A DNA stretch of 64,000 bases, from contig JACCFC020000004.1 in the NCBI GenBank assembly GCA_020830965.2, forward strand, positions 1 to 64,000, written 5' to 3'. Origin of the DNA: Neisseriaceae bacterium TC5R-5 (GTDB taxonomy: Bacteria > Pseudomonadota > Gammaproteobacteria > Burkholderiales > Chromobacteriaceae). Shown here piece by piece: positions 34,479-44,320 of this stretch. Position 1 is the first letter of the stretch, and each line of letters opens with the position of its first letter. Under the pieces are notes generated by a model that saw nothing but the letters and a program-made list of their open reading frames with translations, was not told where the DNA came from and did not search any database. A program made the position numbers and the translations under genes.

Positions 34479-35129
34479 ATGAATACAGATGCTGAATTAC
34501 AACGCGATGTGATAGCAGAGTTAAATTGGAGTCCTTCTATTAATGCGACTCATATTGGCGTTGAAGTTGATGAGGGCGTCGTCACATTATCCGGGCATGT
34601 TGCCAGTTACGTGGAAAAATGGAATGCAGAGCGGGCGGCACTACGGGTGAGAAACGTGAAAGCCTTAGCGGTGAATATCGAAGTTAAACTTCCCAGCCTC
34701 AGCCAACGCGATGATACCGACATTTCCAAATCTATCTCCAGCGTTCTGCAACACATGACGCAACTGCATGATAGCCACATCAAGATCATCGTAGAGAAAG
34801 GTTGGGTCACACTCACAGGTGAAGTTGAGTGGGACTATCAAAGACAAGCAGCTACCCGCATGGTTCGTCACATGATGGGCGTCACCGGAGCCAGCAACAA
34901 TATTGCCATCAAACCTAAAGTGTCGATGAGCACCGTCAAGGAGAGTATTGATACCGCCATTAAACGCCGTGCTCTCAACGATATGCACAGCATCTCCGTA
35001 GCCGTGCTTGGAGCAGATGTCACACTTAGCGGAAAAGTACACAGCTGGTCAGAACGGGAATTAGCCCGTCACGCCGCCTGGTGCATACCAGGTGTTCATC
35101 AGGTTATTGATAAAATTACGGTGATTTAG
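34479..35129 (+). CDS. Triple BON-domain protein (OsmY-like)
   Basis: This 216-residue protein consists of three BON domains, about residues 4-72, 78-146 and 149-215, each with the GxVxSxxE-like core (VTLSGHVASYVEKW, VTLTGEVEWDYQR, VTLSGKVHSWSER). BON domains bind membranes, phospholipid or other proteins, and such proteins rise under stress. No signal peptide is visible, unlike OsmY, so this one is cytoplasmic or uses another route. It has a good GGGAAG site before the ATG. Repeat copy 3 lies directly after it, and a Crp/Fnr gene converges. Confidence 0.85.
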   Translation: MNTDAELQRDVIAELNWSPSINATHIGVEVDEGVVTLSGHVASYVEKWNAERAALRVRNVKALAVNIEVKLPSLSQRDDTDISKSISSVLQHMTQLHDSHIKIIVEKGWVTLTGEVEWDYQRQAATRMVRHMMGVTGASNNIAIKPKVSMSTVKESIDTAIKRRALNDMHSISVAVLGADVTLSGKVHSWSERELARHAAWCIPGVHQVIDKITVI

Positions 35130-35175
35130 TCAGCCTGGTTTTATCAGTCCGCTCCCTGTCCAGCAAGGAGCGGAC

Positions 35176-35293
35176 TTAAAGCCGCTAACAAAACCCCCGA
35201 CCCAGCATTGCGCCTCTTTGCCGTACTACTGGCACTGTCTGTGTCGACGCGCCCTGACTCAGGGGCTCTTCGAGGTTTTGTTAGCGGCTTTAA
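35176..35293. repeat. Nested palindromic repeat element, copy 3 (most complete)
   Basis: This 118-bp element is bounded by a perfect 20-bp inverted repeat: the left arm, 35176-35195, starts TTAAAGCCGCTAAC and the right arm, 35274-35293, ends GTTAGCGGCTTTAA. Inside lie weaker nested arms. It sits between the converging BON and crp-like genes and its right end covers the crp-like stop codon. It is the best reference copy of the family. Confidence 0.9.
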
Positions 35294-36009
35294 ACGGCTA
35301 AGGCATTCGGTAACAAGCGTTCATATTCCCTTTTAACCACGGCATAACATTCACAAGTACGTAGCTCAAGTCCGGCACGATCCAGCACCGTTATTTTACC
35401 CCGAGCATATTGAATCAGCCCTTCACGTTGTAACTTCAACGCTGCCTCAGTCACGCCCTCGCGACGTACGCCCAGCATATTGGCGATCAGCTCCTGCGTC
35501 ATCACTAGGTCATTACCAGACAAGCGATCCAGGCTTAGCAATAGCCAGCGACATAACTGCTGATCCAAGGTGTGATGGCGGTTACAGGCCGCAGTTTGTG
35601 CCATCTGCGCAATCAAGGCCTGAATATAGCGCAGCATTAAATGAAGTACCGGGCCCAGTTGATTAAACTCTTTTTTCATACTGGCTGCCTTCAAACGAAA
35701 GCCATAACCCGCACTCTGCACGACCGCACGACTAGGAGTAGACTCCCCCCCCATAAACAGAGAAACACCTACAACTCCATCATTGCCGATAACCGCAATT
35801 TCTGTAGAGGCACCATTCTCCATCACATACAACAAAGAAACGATGGCCGTGGTGGGAAAATAAACATGGCTGAGCATACAACCAGACTCGCAAAGCACCT
35901 GCCCCAAGGGCATCTCGACAAACTCCAACTGTGGCAACCAGCGCAGCCATATCTCTTCTGGCAATGCCGCCAACAAATGATTCTGTTTCGGATCTGCTGA
36001 CTTGACCAT
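35290..36009 (-). CDS. Crp/Fnr-family transcriptional regulator
   Basis: This 239-residue regulator has an N-terminal cyclic-nucleotide-binding-like beta barrel (about residues 20-130) and a C-terminal Crp-type winged helix: MTQELIANMLGVRREGVTEAALKLQREGLI near residues 170-200. It lacks the Fnr cysteine cluster and the full cAMP-binding RxS set, so the ligand is unknown. Similar stand-alone regulators often sit near BON or stress genes. Its last codons are covered by the palindromic repeat, so the final residues (NALAV) may derive from that insertion. Confidence 0.87.
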   Translation of the reverse strand: MVKSADPKQNHLLAALPEEIWLRWLPQLEFVEMPLGQVLCESGCMLSHVYFPTTAIVSLLYVMENGASTEIAVIGNDGVVGVSLFMGGESTPSRAVVQSAGYGFRLKAASMKKEFNQLGPVLHLMLRYIQALIAQMAQTAACNRHHTLDQQLCRWLLLSLDRLSGNDLVMTQELIANMLGVRREGVTEAALKLQREGLIQYARGKITVLDRAGLELRTCECYAVVKREYERLLPNALAV

Positions 36010-36160
36010 GACCGCCTTGCGTAAGGATTAAATTTTGGCACTCAGTATAAGCAACTTATCCATTGTTGTTATGTTCGCCATCGCACATACTTGCCGATAT
36101 CGCTCGCAAGGCTAAAGCCACTTCCACTTATCCCCTAAGCAATGACACTGCAAGTACAAC

Positions 36161-36240
36161 TAAGAGCTGCTAACAAACCCGCTGATCCAGCGTTGCGCCT
36201 CGGCTCAGGGACTCTTCGAGGTTTTGTCAGCGGCTCTAAG
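36161..36240. repeat. Nested palindromic repeat element, copy 4 (core deleted)
   Basis: This 80-bp copy keeps both terminal arms (AGAGCTGCTAACAAACC and GGTTTTGTCAGCGGCTCT) and the flanking inner arms but lacks about 36 bp of the core around the GTAC palindrome. It lies between the crp-like start and the dsbB stop, 16 bp after dsbB in the direction of transcription, so it could end the dsbB message. Confidence 0.85.
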
Positions 36241-36256
36241 TCGATTGCCATTATCC

Positions 36257-36745
36257 TCAGGCTTTACGCGCTAGCAAATAGGCTGTAAAGCCAATCACCC
36301 CAGCAAAAAATACCGCCGTCCAAAATGGCATGGCCATGCCGAGAAAAGTCCAATCCACATTGGCACATTCACCGCTGCCTTTTAACACCTTGGAAAAAAC
36401 ATCCCATAATGGCGATGTTTCCATTAAAAAATCTAAGCCTGGGCCACAAGCAGGCACTTGTTCAGCAGGTAAACTCTGCAACCATAACTGGCGCAACGAT
36501 ACGGCCCCCCCCGCCATAGCAGCTAAAATAAGCAAGCCACCCCACAGACGATAGCCGGTACCGCCTGGATTATGTATCAAGGCCAGCAAAGCCAAGACAC
36601 CCGCCGCGATGACAGCAACACGCTGAAAAATACATAAGGGGCAGGGTTCCAGATACAACTGGTACTGTGCATACAAAGCAAAGGCCATCGCCCCGATACA
36701 AGCCAGCACAATCAGCAAGTATCCTTGTCTATTGCTTATCGCCAT
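36257..36745 (-). CDS. dsbB: Disulfide bond formation protein B
   Basis: This 162-residue inner-membrane protein has four helices and reoxidises DsbA by passing electrons to quinone. The first Cys pair is in EPCPLCIFQR (near residues 34-37) and the second is Cys in PACGPG (near 99) and GECAN (near 126). An Arg follows the first pair, as required for quinone interaction. No dsbA lies in the window. It ends next to repeat copy 4. Confidence 0.93.
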   Translation of the reverse strand: MAISNRQGYLLIVLACIGAMAFALYAQYQLYLEPCPLCIFQRVAVIAAGVLALLALIHNPGGTGYRLWGGLLILAAMAGGAVSLRQLWLQSLPAEQVPACGPGLDFLMETSPLWDVFSKVLKGSGECANVDWTFLGMAMPFWTAVFFAGVIGFTAYLLARKA

Positions 36746-36837
36746 ATTTTTCTTAGTTCCTTATCTTTAGAGACGCTAAATGATTTTGTCTGCGGCATTT
36801 TGCCACAAGCAAGGTCACTAAGAACTAAGTCTGCACT

Positions 36838-37977
36838 CTAAAGTTCCAGAAACTGCTTGATCTGATCTTTTTGACGCATGGCATCATGATAGCCCAGCGC
36901 CATCAACTCTCTGGTATAGCCAGGCTCAAACAATAGATAAGTAGCTAAAGCTGTACCACGATGTCGGGTAGCGCCAGTGCCTTGCATGAGGAAACGTAGC
37001 AATGGGGGGAATAAATGAGTATGTTTGTAGGCAATCCCTTCGAGCGATTGACTAGGGTTGAGGATAAAGGTTTCTACCTTGCGCAACTGGGTTTTGCCGG
37101 CCAGTTCAGCATGCGTTTGCAACAAAGAAACTGTGTGATTAATACGGGTAAGCCGCTCCATATCCATAGACATACTGTCGATAAACACGCTATTAAGCAG
37201 GTGGCCAAAAATCTGCGCTGGCGATGGATAAGGCCCGGATTGACGACGCTCGATGGTATCTGGCCGCTGACTGGCCAAACCCACAATAAATAATTTCTCT
37301 GCACCTAAATGCAGGGCTGAAGATAAGGGCGAAAGCTGCCTTACCGCACCATCGCAATAGAATTTATCGCCGATTTTAACCGAAGGGAAAATCAGCGGAA
37401 TGGCAGAGGTGGCCATCATATGATCCAGGCCAATAGGCTCGCGCAAACCAACTCTTTTATAGCGATCCCACTCTTCCACCCCCTCCTCCCCCTGAAAAAA
37501 GGTGACTGACATCCCAGTGGTGTAACAGGAAGCCGTCAGCGCCAGTGCCTCCAGCGAACCTTGCTTAATCGCATGATCTACACCTTCAAACACCATGGTT
37601 CTTGCTAATAATTCGCGTAGCGGCGCATTGTTCAGGAAGCTTTGCGGATTACGCCACAGACGCCCCCCGCTGACGATGGACAAACCAAAATGCAAGAAGG
37701 TCTTGAGGAAATACCAGGAACTGGCATCGTACACATTATTGATATGCAGTTGTTTCCACACCTGTGCCAGGTTGGTAATAGCATATTGAAAATTGCCGGC
37801 ACCGGAAGCTAGCGCCACGGCATTAATCGCCCCAGCAGAGGTGCCGCAGATAATGGGAAAAGGATTGAGCTTAGGGTCGGGCAGAATACGTGCTATCCCC
37901 ATCAATACCCCTACCTGATAAGCTGCCCGCGCCCCGCCTCCCGACAGCACCAGCCCGATATGAGCTTGCCTGGCCAT
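36838..37977 (-). CDS. Patatin-like phospholipase family protein
   Basis: This 379-residue protein has a patatin domain at its N-terminus: the oxyanion hole GGGARAAYQVG at residues 12-22, the nucleophile Ser in GTSAGAINA near residue 45, and the catalytic Asp in DGAVRQ near residue 210. These make a Ser-Asp dyad lipid acyl hydrolase. No signal peptide or barrel domain is present, so it is cytoplasmic or membrane-associated, unlike PlpD. Substrate is unknown. AAAGG precedes the ATG. It forms its own unit between dsbB and tldD. Confidence 0.88.
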   Translation of the reverse strand: MARQAHIGLVLSGGGARAAYQVGVLMGIARILPDPKLNPFPIICGTSAGAINAVALASGAGNFQYAITNLAQVWKQLHINNVYDASSWYFLKTFLHFGLSIVSGGRLWRNPQSFLNNAPLRELLARTMVFEGVDHAIKQGSLEALALTASCYTTGMSVTFFQGEEGVEEWDRYKRVGLREPIGLDHMMATSAIPLIFPSVKIGDKFYCDGAVRQLSPLSSALHLGAEKLFIVGLASQRPDTIERRQSGPYPSPAQIFGHLLNSVFIDSMSMDMERLTRINHTVSLLQTHAELAGKTQLRKVETFILNPSQSLEGIAYKHTHLFPPLLRFLMQGTGATRHRGTALATYLLFEPGYTRELMALGYHDAMRQKDQIKQFLEL

Positions 37978-38094
37978 AGAACACCTTTATTTTGGTAAAT
38001 GGCGTGATTCTATTTAGGCATAGTCAAGCAACGACCTGACAGGCAAGAAAGAGATATTAAATTAGCACTTAATGTAAGTTGAATCGCTAATTGC

Positions 38095-38118
38095 AGGCCA
38101 ACTCTATAAAGTTGGCCT
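38095..38118. terminator. Hairpin after tldD
   Basis: A perfect 8-bp stem AGGCCAAC/GTTGGCCT with an 8-nt loop lies just beyond the tldD stop. The T-run that follows it (TTTGGTTT) is on the plus strand, whereas tldD runs on the minus strand, so intrinsic termination of tldD is not certain. Confidence 0.4.
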
Positions 38119-38135
38119 TTGGTTTCACTTCAGGA

Positions 38136-39578
38136 TCAGCCGCCGGTTCCACCCACCGTCAAGCCACCATCAATACGCAAAGTTGGCTGCCCTACTCCAA
38201 CAGGTACACTTTGCCCCTCCTTGCCACAGACACCGACGCCCTGATCCAGTTGTAAGTCGTTGCCTATCATCGACACATAATTGAGCACATCCGGCCCATT
38301 ACCTATCAAGGTGGCGCCTTTGACCGGATAAGTCAGTTTACCATTCTCGATACGCCAGGCTTCAGAGGCGGAAAATACGAACTTACCGCTGGTAATATCC
38401 ACTTGGCCACCACCGAAATTCACCGCATACAGCCCATCTTGTACCGAGGCAATGATGGCTTGCGGGTCGTGATCACCAGCCAGCATATAAGTATTGGTCA
38501 TGCGTGGCATCGGAATATGGGCATAGGATTCACGACGACCATTACCAGTAGGTGCCACCTGCATCAACCGGGCATTCATCGCATCCTGCATATAGCCCTT
38601 GAGAATGCCGTTCTCAATCAACACTGTACGCTGGGTAGGATTGCCCTCATCATCTATCGCCAATGAGCCCCGCCGCTGTTCGATAATGCCGTCATCCACC
38701 ACAGTGACACCGGCAGCAGCGACGCGCTGTCCGATTTTGCCGGAAAACGCCGAAGTGCCTTTGCGATTAAAATCACCTTCTAAACCATGACCAATCGCTT
38801 CATGCAGCAGCACTCCCGGCCAACCAGGGCCAAGTACCACGGTCATTTGTCCAGCCGGAGCCGGGCGGGCCTCCAGATTGGTCAGCGCCTGAGCAACCGC
38901 TTGGCGCGCATAGTTTTCTATGATTTGCTCGTCGAAATAATGCAGGTCGAAGCGGCCACCACCACCACTGGAACCTTGTTCACGCCGTCCCTGCTGTTCG
39001 GCGATCACCGTCACTGAGAGACGCACTAGCGGACGCACATCTGCTGCCCGCACGCCGTCATGGCGCGCGATATAAACTACATCGTACTCACAGGACATTC
39101 CTGCCATCACTTGAATCACACGCGGGTCTAACGCCCGTGCCATTTTTTCCACCTTTTCCAGCAAAGCCACTTTGGCCGCCGCATCCAGACTATGCGAAGG
39201 ATCAAGTACCGGATAGAGCAGCTTGGCTCCTACCCGCTGTGACTTGCCGGCAACACCGCTACCACCACTTTGTCCGATGGCGCGCACGGCATCGGCAGAA
39301 CGTTGCAAAGCCTCTAGGCTGATATCGTCAGAATACGCGAAGGCCGTTTTATCGCCGGCCACTGCACGCACACCCACTCCCTGATCAATATTGAAGCTAC
39401 CTGACTTTACAATCCCCTCTTCCAGGCTCCACGCCTCACTACGCGTGTATTGAAAGTAAAGATCGGCATAGTCAATAGCATGGTGATGCATACGCGCCAG
39501 CGTGCTTTCCAGTGCAGCTTCATCCAGACCATAAGGGGTTAATAATTGTTGCTGGGCAATGATGAGGGTATCTTGCAT
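38136..39578 (-). CDS. tldD: Metalloprotease TldD
   Basis: This 480-residue catalytic subunit of the TldD/TldE protease carries the zinc motif [12 protein letters not shown] near residue 258 (HExxxH) and the third ligand Cys in GVCGKEGQ near residue 452. It acts as a heterodimer with PmbA/TldE, encoded on the same strand about 29 kb away. It is the last gene of the yhdP-nit-tldD cluster, a common arrangement in proteobacteria. Start ATG 39578 lies 11 bp after the nit stop. Confidence 0.95.
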   Translation of the reverse strand: MQDTLIIAQQQLLTPYGLDEAALESTLARMHHHAIDYADLYFQYTRSEAWSLEEGIVKSGSFNIDQGVGVRAVAGDKTAFAYSDDISLEALQRSADAVRAIGQSGGSGVAGKSQRVGAKLLYPVLDPSHSLDAAAKVALLEKVEKMARALDPRVIQVMAGMSCEYDVVYIARHDGVRAADVRPLVRLSVTVIAEQQGRREQGSSGGGGRFDLHYFDEQIIENYARQAVAQALTNLEARPAPAGQMTVVLGPGWPGVLLHEAIGHGLEGDFNRKGTSAFSGKIGQRVAAAGVTVVDDGIIEQRRGSLAIDDEGNPTQRTVLIENGILKGYMQDAMNARLMQVAPTGNGRRESYAHIPMPRMTNTYMLAGDHDPQAIIASVQDGLYAVNFGGGQVDITSGKFVFSASEAWRIENGKLTYPVKGATLIGNGPDVLNYVSMIGNDLQLDQGVGVCGKEGQSVPVGVGQPTLRIDGGLTVGGTGG

Positions 39579-39589
39579 ATCGGTCTCTT

Positions 39590-40399
39590 TCAGCCAAGAA
39601 CACGGTGCGCCAACGCTGGTAAGCGATTGCGTACCGACTGGGTCAATATCGGGTCAATTTCGGCGAGGATAACACCTTCGCCCTGGTCTAGCTCAGCAAC
39701 GATGCGTCCCCAAGGGTCAATAATCATTGAATGACCATGAGTCTTGCGACCATTCTGATGGGTACCGCCTTGTGCCGAAGCCAGTACATAGCTCTGGTTT
39801 TCAATTGCTCGAGCACGCAATAGCGGCTCCCAGTGCGCCTGTCCGGTCGTCGCGGTAAAAGCAGCAGGTAAAATCATCAGGTCAAACGGTGCCAATTGAC
39901 GAAACAACTCAGGAAAACGTAAGTCATAACAAATACCAAATGCGACTTCGACAAAATCCAGATCCACTTTGACGGGCTCATGACCGGCCTGGATGGTATC
40001 GGATTCACAATAACTCTCCCCCAGGCCAGAAAAACCGAATAGATGTATTTTGTCATAACGCGCGGCGACCTCGCCCTGCGGGCTGTACAGCAAAGTGGCA
40101 TTTAGTACTTTAGCCGGATCGGCACAGCTCAACGGCACCGTACCGGCTACCAGCCAAAGCCCAGCATCGCGGGCCATCTGAGCTAGTGCTTGCTGTATCG
40201 GGCCCTGTCCGTAGGCTTCGCATTTGCCCACTTTATCGCTGTCTTTCTCACCCATCAGACAAAAATATTCTGGCAGAACTGCCAGGCGAGCACCTTTGGC
40301 AGCCGCTTCCGCCACTAAATCAGCAGCCCGCGCCAGGTTATCCGCCACCTGGCTACCAGACACCATCTGAATAGCAGCAGCACAGAATTTCTCTTTCAT
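39590..40399 (-). CDS. Nitrilase-family amidase (deaminated glutathione amidase type)
   Basis: This 269-residue carbon-nitrogen hydrolase has the Glu-Lys-Cys triad: Glu in LPEYFC near residue 41, Lys in YDKIHLFG near residue 109 and Cys in [12 protein letters not shown] near residue 147. This Nit1-like group repairs deaminated glutathione made by transaminase side reactions. AAGGAGG lies 5 nt before the ATG at 40399; the frame is open 30 nt further but that part overlaps the end of yhdP. It lies between yhdP and tldD, as in many proteobacteria. Confidence 0.88.
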   Translation of the reverse strand: MKEKFCAAAIQMVSGSQVADNLARAADLVAEAAAKGARLAVLPEYFCLMGEKDSDKVGKCEAYGQGPIQQALAQMARDAGLWLVAGTVPLSCADPAKVLNATLLYSPQGEVAARYDKIHLFGFSGLGESYCESDTIQAGHEPVKVDLDFVEVAFGICYDLRFPELFRQLAPFDLMILPAAFTATTGQAHWEPLLRARAIENQSYVLASAQGGTHQNGRKTHGHSMIIDPWGRIVAELDQGEGVILAEIDPILTQSVRNRLPALAHRVLG

Positions 40400-40409
40400 T
40401 TTCTCCTCC

Positions 40410-43400
40410 TTAGTACCGGGTAGCAGCATTAGGTAAATTTGTCACATCCGGCTCAAGCAAAGGCCCTTTGATACGGTAGTTAAAGCTTAAGGCTCTGCCT
40501 ATCGGATTTTTCAATACACGTTGTACGATAAATGTAGCCAGTCCCGCCAATGGATTGAGTAAAGCAGCACCGGTGAGTACCGTCACGCTATCTGTCATAT
40601 ATGGCACGATTTGCACCTGTAAATCCTGCTGTTCACGCCTTAAATCAACTTGCCCAGCAATCTGTATATCCGCCACCGGGCTGCGGATTTGCAGCTTATC
40701 GGTAGAGAACACGCCCTGCTTCAGCATCGCCTCACCACGAAACGTGTCGAAAGCAAAACCAGGTGTGAAGATATCACTAAAATCGAGACGAAGCCGCCGG
40801 GGAATCGCTCGCAGACTAAGTACACTCAACAGCCTGGCGGCAGAAGAGTCCACCTGAGTGAAACGACCATTTTTGAAATCCAGACTAACTTGACCGGACA
40901 GCCTTGCCAAATCAAAGTCAGCCAAACCACCAGGCCAACCCAAGTTGCCGCTCAACACGCCTTGCCCATCACGAAACACCTCTTTTTCGCCCAGACGGGC
41001 CAGTAGTTTTCCTGCATTGCTGGTATGCAGTTCAAACTGGCCCTCTACCGCAGTTTTGCCTTGCAAGCTGAGCTTGAGAGAGCTATTAAGTGTTGCTTCC
41101 GGCACCGTCACACGTAGCGGATCAACGCGCCAGAACGGGCCATCCTGGCGTGCGGCCATCTCGACATGCCCCAGTGACCTGCCTTGCAATAAGAAGTCAT
41201 CGATTTCCACTTTCAACGCTGGCAGCGTCTCAATGGGCAATGAAGCCGTAGATGCGGCTTGATCGGAGCTCCCGGACTTGACTAAAGGCAGTGGCAGATC
41301 AACACGTTGAAAATGAGCTTGTAGCAGACCTTTATCTCCCGCCAGATAAGACAATTGTCCCTGCACCTCATCCGACATCAGCTTGGCCTGCCAGGGAGCA
41401 TTAATGGTGGTCTTATCTAAGGTTGCGAAGAACTGATGTAACGATAAACCGGGTAAAACCAGCTTAGGTGTTTGCAACTCAAGCTGAAACGGCAACCAGT
41501 TCGCCGTCTTATTTTCAGTCATAGGCTGCGCGCTTTGCTGTTCCAATAAATGCTGCCACTCACTCCATACCAAGCTGGGCAGCTTGAGCTTAAGGCGCAA
41601 ACCACTCTTAGGCAAAGGTGCTGGTTCAGCCTGCACACTAAGCGTCCCCGCTAGCATTTCACCCTGCTCTGACAGACTAAATTTACCAGCCAACAGCGAT
41701 CCAGCCTTGAATTCAAGCAATTCTGGTGTCCCCTCCCGGCTATTAAATTCCCGTAAATGCAGCTCCAATGGCAGGCTGGCCACAGCAGGTTTATTGAGCG
41801 GCAAGGGCAAGCCCAAACTCATGCCTTGTAGATCCGAGTTAAGTTGCAGACTTTGCAGCCCATCCTGTAAGACAAACTGTAGTCGATAGCCAAAGCGCCC
41901 ATCCACATGGGGCGCCAATCTTGGCAGATACTGCTGGAACACCTGACGGGCATTCGCATCGGCGACGATATTGAAATGCATGCGCTTATCCACGGCGGTA
42001 CTGGCCTTCATAACACCAGCGCCACCCAGCGCCTGCAAACGCAAACCAGGGATGTTCACCCCATGCTCAGTAAACGTGATGGAGCCTTGCAACTGATTCA
42101 AACTGGGAATAGTCGGATAAGAAGCAAAGCGTAGCTGGTTATTATTCAGTTGCAGATCGCCACGCACACTAGCCGGCTTAGGCCCGTCCAATGGAATATT
42201 CAAATGCAAATCCAGAACCGCCTTGCCACTAGCCCGCAAACGACCGGTAAAACCATTCAACCAGCCATCCACCGGGCTCTGTGTAGTAAATGCCAATAAA
42301 CGGCTCAATTGGTCGCTCGCCCTACCATCAATAGTCAGCAACGGCTCATCGGCTCCCAAATGATCGATAATGGCAGTCACCTTAGTCAGCGGTGTCCCTA
42401 AGGTGCTCGCACTACGCGCCTTCACCTCCATCCGCTCATTATGAAACAGCAACTGCGCTTCAATATCATCCAGTTTTGGCCATTCCGAGTCATAACGTAA
42501 AACGGCCTTGCTTAGCTGCGCCTCAACCCGAAACTCACCACCTTTGCCTCCCACAAACGGAAATTGCATAGGATCGCCGCTTAAATGCATAGTGACTTGC
42601 TTTGCCTCCCCACCCAGCAAGGCTTTGCGTAACCAGGACAAGGTTTCTTTCCCCACCTGATAGGGCAAATAGTCCGGCACCTTTACCGCCTTGATCTCAT
42701 CAATGCCGGCAGTGAAATCCATTTTGCTACTGCCTTGCCGAGCATAATCGTAACGGCCTTGCAGCCAACCATTCAGATCAGCATTGGCAAATTTAAGCGT
42801 TGTAAAGTCGAGTACCAGCCGACCAGCCTGCTGTTGCCACGATACATCTGCCTGTAAGCGATCAAAGCTCAATGGCTGGGCAAAAATCTCGGGATAACTC
42901 ACTTGTGAGACACCATTATTCAATTGCAGCCGCCCACTTTGCTCATCAAAGCTGATGGTGCCAGACACGCCAGCTACCCCCGGTAACTCTCCCACCGCCT
43001 GCCAGGCTAATTGCCGGAAACGGGTCGTCACTTTAAAACTCTTTGGTGCCGCCACCGGCCCCTGCCAGCTCACACTCAGCCCATCTAGACTTCCACTGGG
43101 CGCAAACTTGGCGAACAAAGGATTGCGGTCCACCCCTAAGGCACGAATAAAAGGAACAAGGTGATTCAGATTGACTTTGTCTAATAGCAGCTTGCCACCA
43201 CCTTGCGCCCCCGACGTCCACTCCCCACTAATGGCAGAATTATCAAAAGCCAAACCCGTCACGCTAGCTAGCCTTAATTTACTGGCTTTGATCTGATAAT
43301 GACCGGCTCCCTGTCGCTCAAGCTGCACTCTCCCTTCAAACTGCGGCAACACCAGTTCACGGGCATCCGGTGGGGTATAAGCAGCATCACGCACACTCAC

Positions 43401-44270
43401 ATCCACCAGCAGGCTCTCAATCGCGCCATCGGCAAAACTCAACTCCATCGTCCCGCTGCCTTCGCCGCGATGTAACACCCCCAATTGCTGTAAATAAGCA
43501 GACAAACGCCCCATTCTGGCCCCGTTCAAAGCCACTCGTAATGAGCCCGTCCACTGTTGCCACTGATTAACATCATTGCCCCGCCAACTCGCCAGCAATT
43601 CGATTTTGTTACCCAGACTGGCCGCGGGCTTGCCGGAAACAGCCAAGGTATGCTTAAACCAGCCATCGGTCAGTAATAACTGCCCACGCTGCACATCCAA
43701 GCGTGGCAAGCCAAGCAATTGATCCTGCCAACTAAGACTGGCATCACGAACTTCCAGACGGGACTGTTGTAATAACCAGTTTCCCAAATGGTTATCGCTA
43801 GCCCCGCCACTATTCAGCGGCAGCCCGTTCAGGTAGATGATATTTTTATCGCTACGTATCAGCTCTATCGCTGGCCCCTGAATCAACAAGCTGGCCAGTC
43901 GTGGCTGCCATACCAGCAGCGATGTCCAAGAAGGCACAATGGAAAGCGATTGCAAAGTCAGCGGCTGACCATTCTGAGAATTGGCAATGAACACACCAGA
44001 CAAATCAAACTGCGGAGCCAACTGCGCCCAATGCCCGGATAAAGCCCGTATTTGCACCGGGCGGCCCACACTTTCACTCAGATAACGCTCAAGAGCGGGA
44101 CGGTATTGGTCAAGATTCGGCAGGACATAAAAAGTGAACCCCAAAAAAACCAAGGTCAACATCAGTCCGCAAATGACAACAAGAGAAGCAATGATTACCA
44201 GTAAACGCTTGACAGCATGCAGCACGCGTATACCGGATAAGTAGGAGAAAAGTATTTTCAAATGCGGCAA
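40410..44270 (-). CDS. yhdP: YhdP/AsmA-like inter-membrane protein
   Basis: This very long protein (about 1286 residues) has one N-terminal membrane helix (about residues 22-50) and then a long periplasmic region of beta-rich AsmA-like repeats, ending with the family's C-terminal domain (FNYRIKGPLLEPDVTNLP). YhdP bridges the periplasm and helps carry phospholipid to the outer membrane. The start is uncertain: the frame begins at a TTG (44270) without a clear ribosome site; later TTG or GTG codons before the helix are possible. It is divergent from glnE, with about 50 bp between the starts. Confidence 0.9.
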   Translation of the reverse strand: MPHLKILFSYLSGIRVLHAVKRLLVIIASLVVICGLMLTLVFLGFTFYVLPNLDQYRPALERYLSESVGRPVQIRALSGHWAQLAPQFDLSGVFIANSQNGQPLTLQSLSIVPSWTSLLVWQPRLASLLIQGPAIELIRSDKNIIYLNGLPLNSGGASDNHLGNWLLQQSRLEVRDASLSWQDQLLGLPRLDVQRGQLLLTDGWFKHTLAVSGKPAASLGNKIELLASWRGNDVNQWQQWTGSLRVALNGARMGRLSAYLQQLGVLHRGEGSGTMELSFADGAIESLLVDVSVRDAAYTPPDARELVLPQFEGRVQLERQGAGHYQIKASKLRLASVTGLAFDNSAISGEWTSGAQGGGKLLLDKVNLNHLVPFIRALGVDRNPLFAKFAPSGSLDGLSVSWQGPVAAPKSFKVTTRFRQLAWQAVGELPGVAGVSGTISFDEQSGRLQLNNGVSQVSYPEIFAQPLSFDRLQADVSWQQQAGRLVLDFTTLKFANADLNGWLQGRYDYARQGSSKMDFTAGIDEIKAVKVPDYLPYQVGKETLSWLRKALLGGEAKQVTMHLSGDPMQFPFVGGKGGEFRVEAQLSKAVLRYDSEWPKLDDIEAQLLFHNERMEVKARSASTLGTPLTKVTAIIDHLGADEPLLTIDGRASDQLSRLLAFTTQSPVDGWLNGFTGRLRASGKAVLDLHLNIPLDGPKPASVRGDLQLNNNQLRFASYPTIPSLNQLQGSITFTEHGVNIPGLRLQALGGAGVMKASTAVDKRMHFNIVADANARQVFQQYLPRLAPHVDGRFGYRLQFVLQDGLQSLQLNSDLQGMSLGLPLPLNKPAVASLPLELHLREFNSREGTPELLEFKAGSLLAGKFSLSEQGEMLAGTLSVQAEPAPLPKSGLRLKLKLPSLVWSEWQHLLEQQSAQPMTENKTANWLPFQLELQTPKLVLPGLSLHQFFATLDKTTINAPWQAKLMSDEVQGQLSYLAGDKGLLQAHFQRVDLPLPLVKSGSSDQAASTASLPIETLPALKVEIDDFLLQGRSLGHVEMAARQDGPFWRVDPLRVTVPEATLNSSLKLSLQGKTAVEGQFELHTSNAGKLLARLGEKEVFRDGQGVLSGNLGWPGGLADFDLARLSGQVSLDFKNGRFTQVDSSAARLLSVLSLRAIPRRLRLDFSDIFTPGFAFDTFRGEAMLKQGVFSTDKLQIRSPVADIQIAGQVDLRREQQDLQVQIVPYMTDSVTVLTGAALLNPLAGLATFIVQRVLKNPIGRALSFNYRIKGPLLEPDVTNLPNAATRY

Positions 44271-44320
44271 ACCATTACAATGTGGCGATCAAGAATTGAT
44301 ATGCCGTATGGAGTCATTAT

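Noticed and set aside
8327-39578. TldD/PmbA as processing enzymes for a ribosomally made modified peptide encoded in this window
   Set aside because: Both subunits are widespread housekeeping genes and lie in their usual contexts (with yjgA or yhdP-nit); no precursor peptide or modification enzyme was found, and the toxin-like island has no such enzymes.
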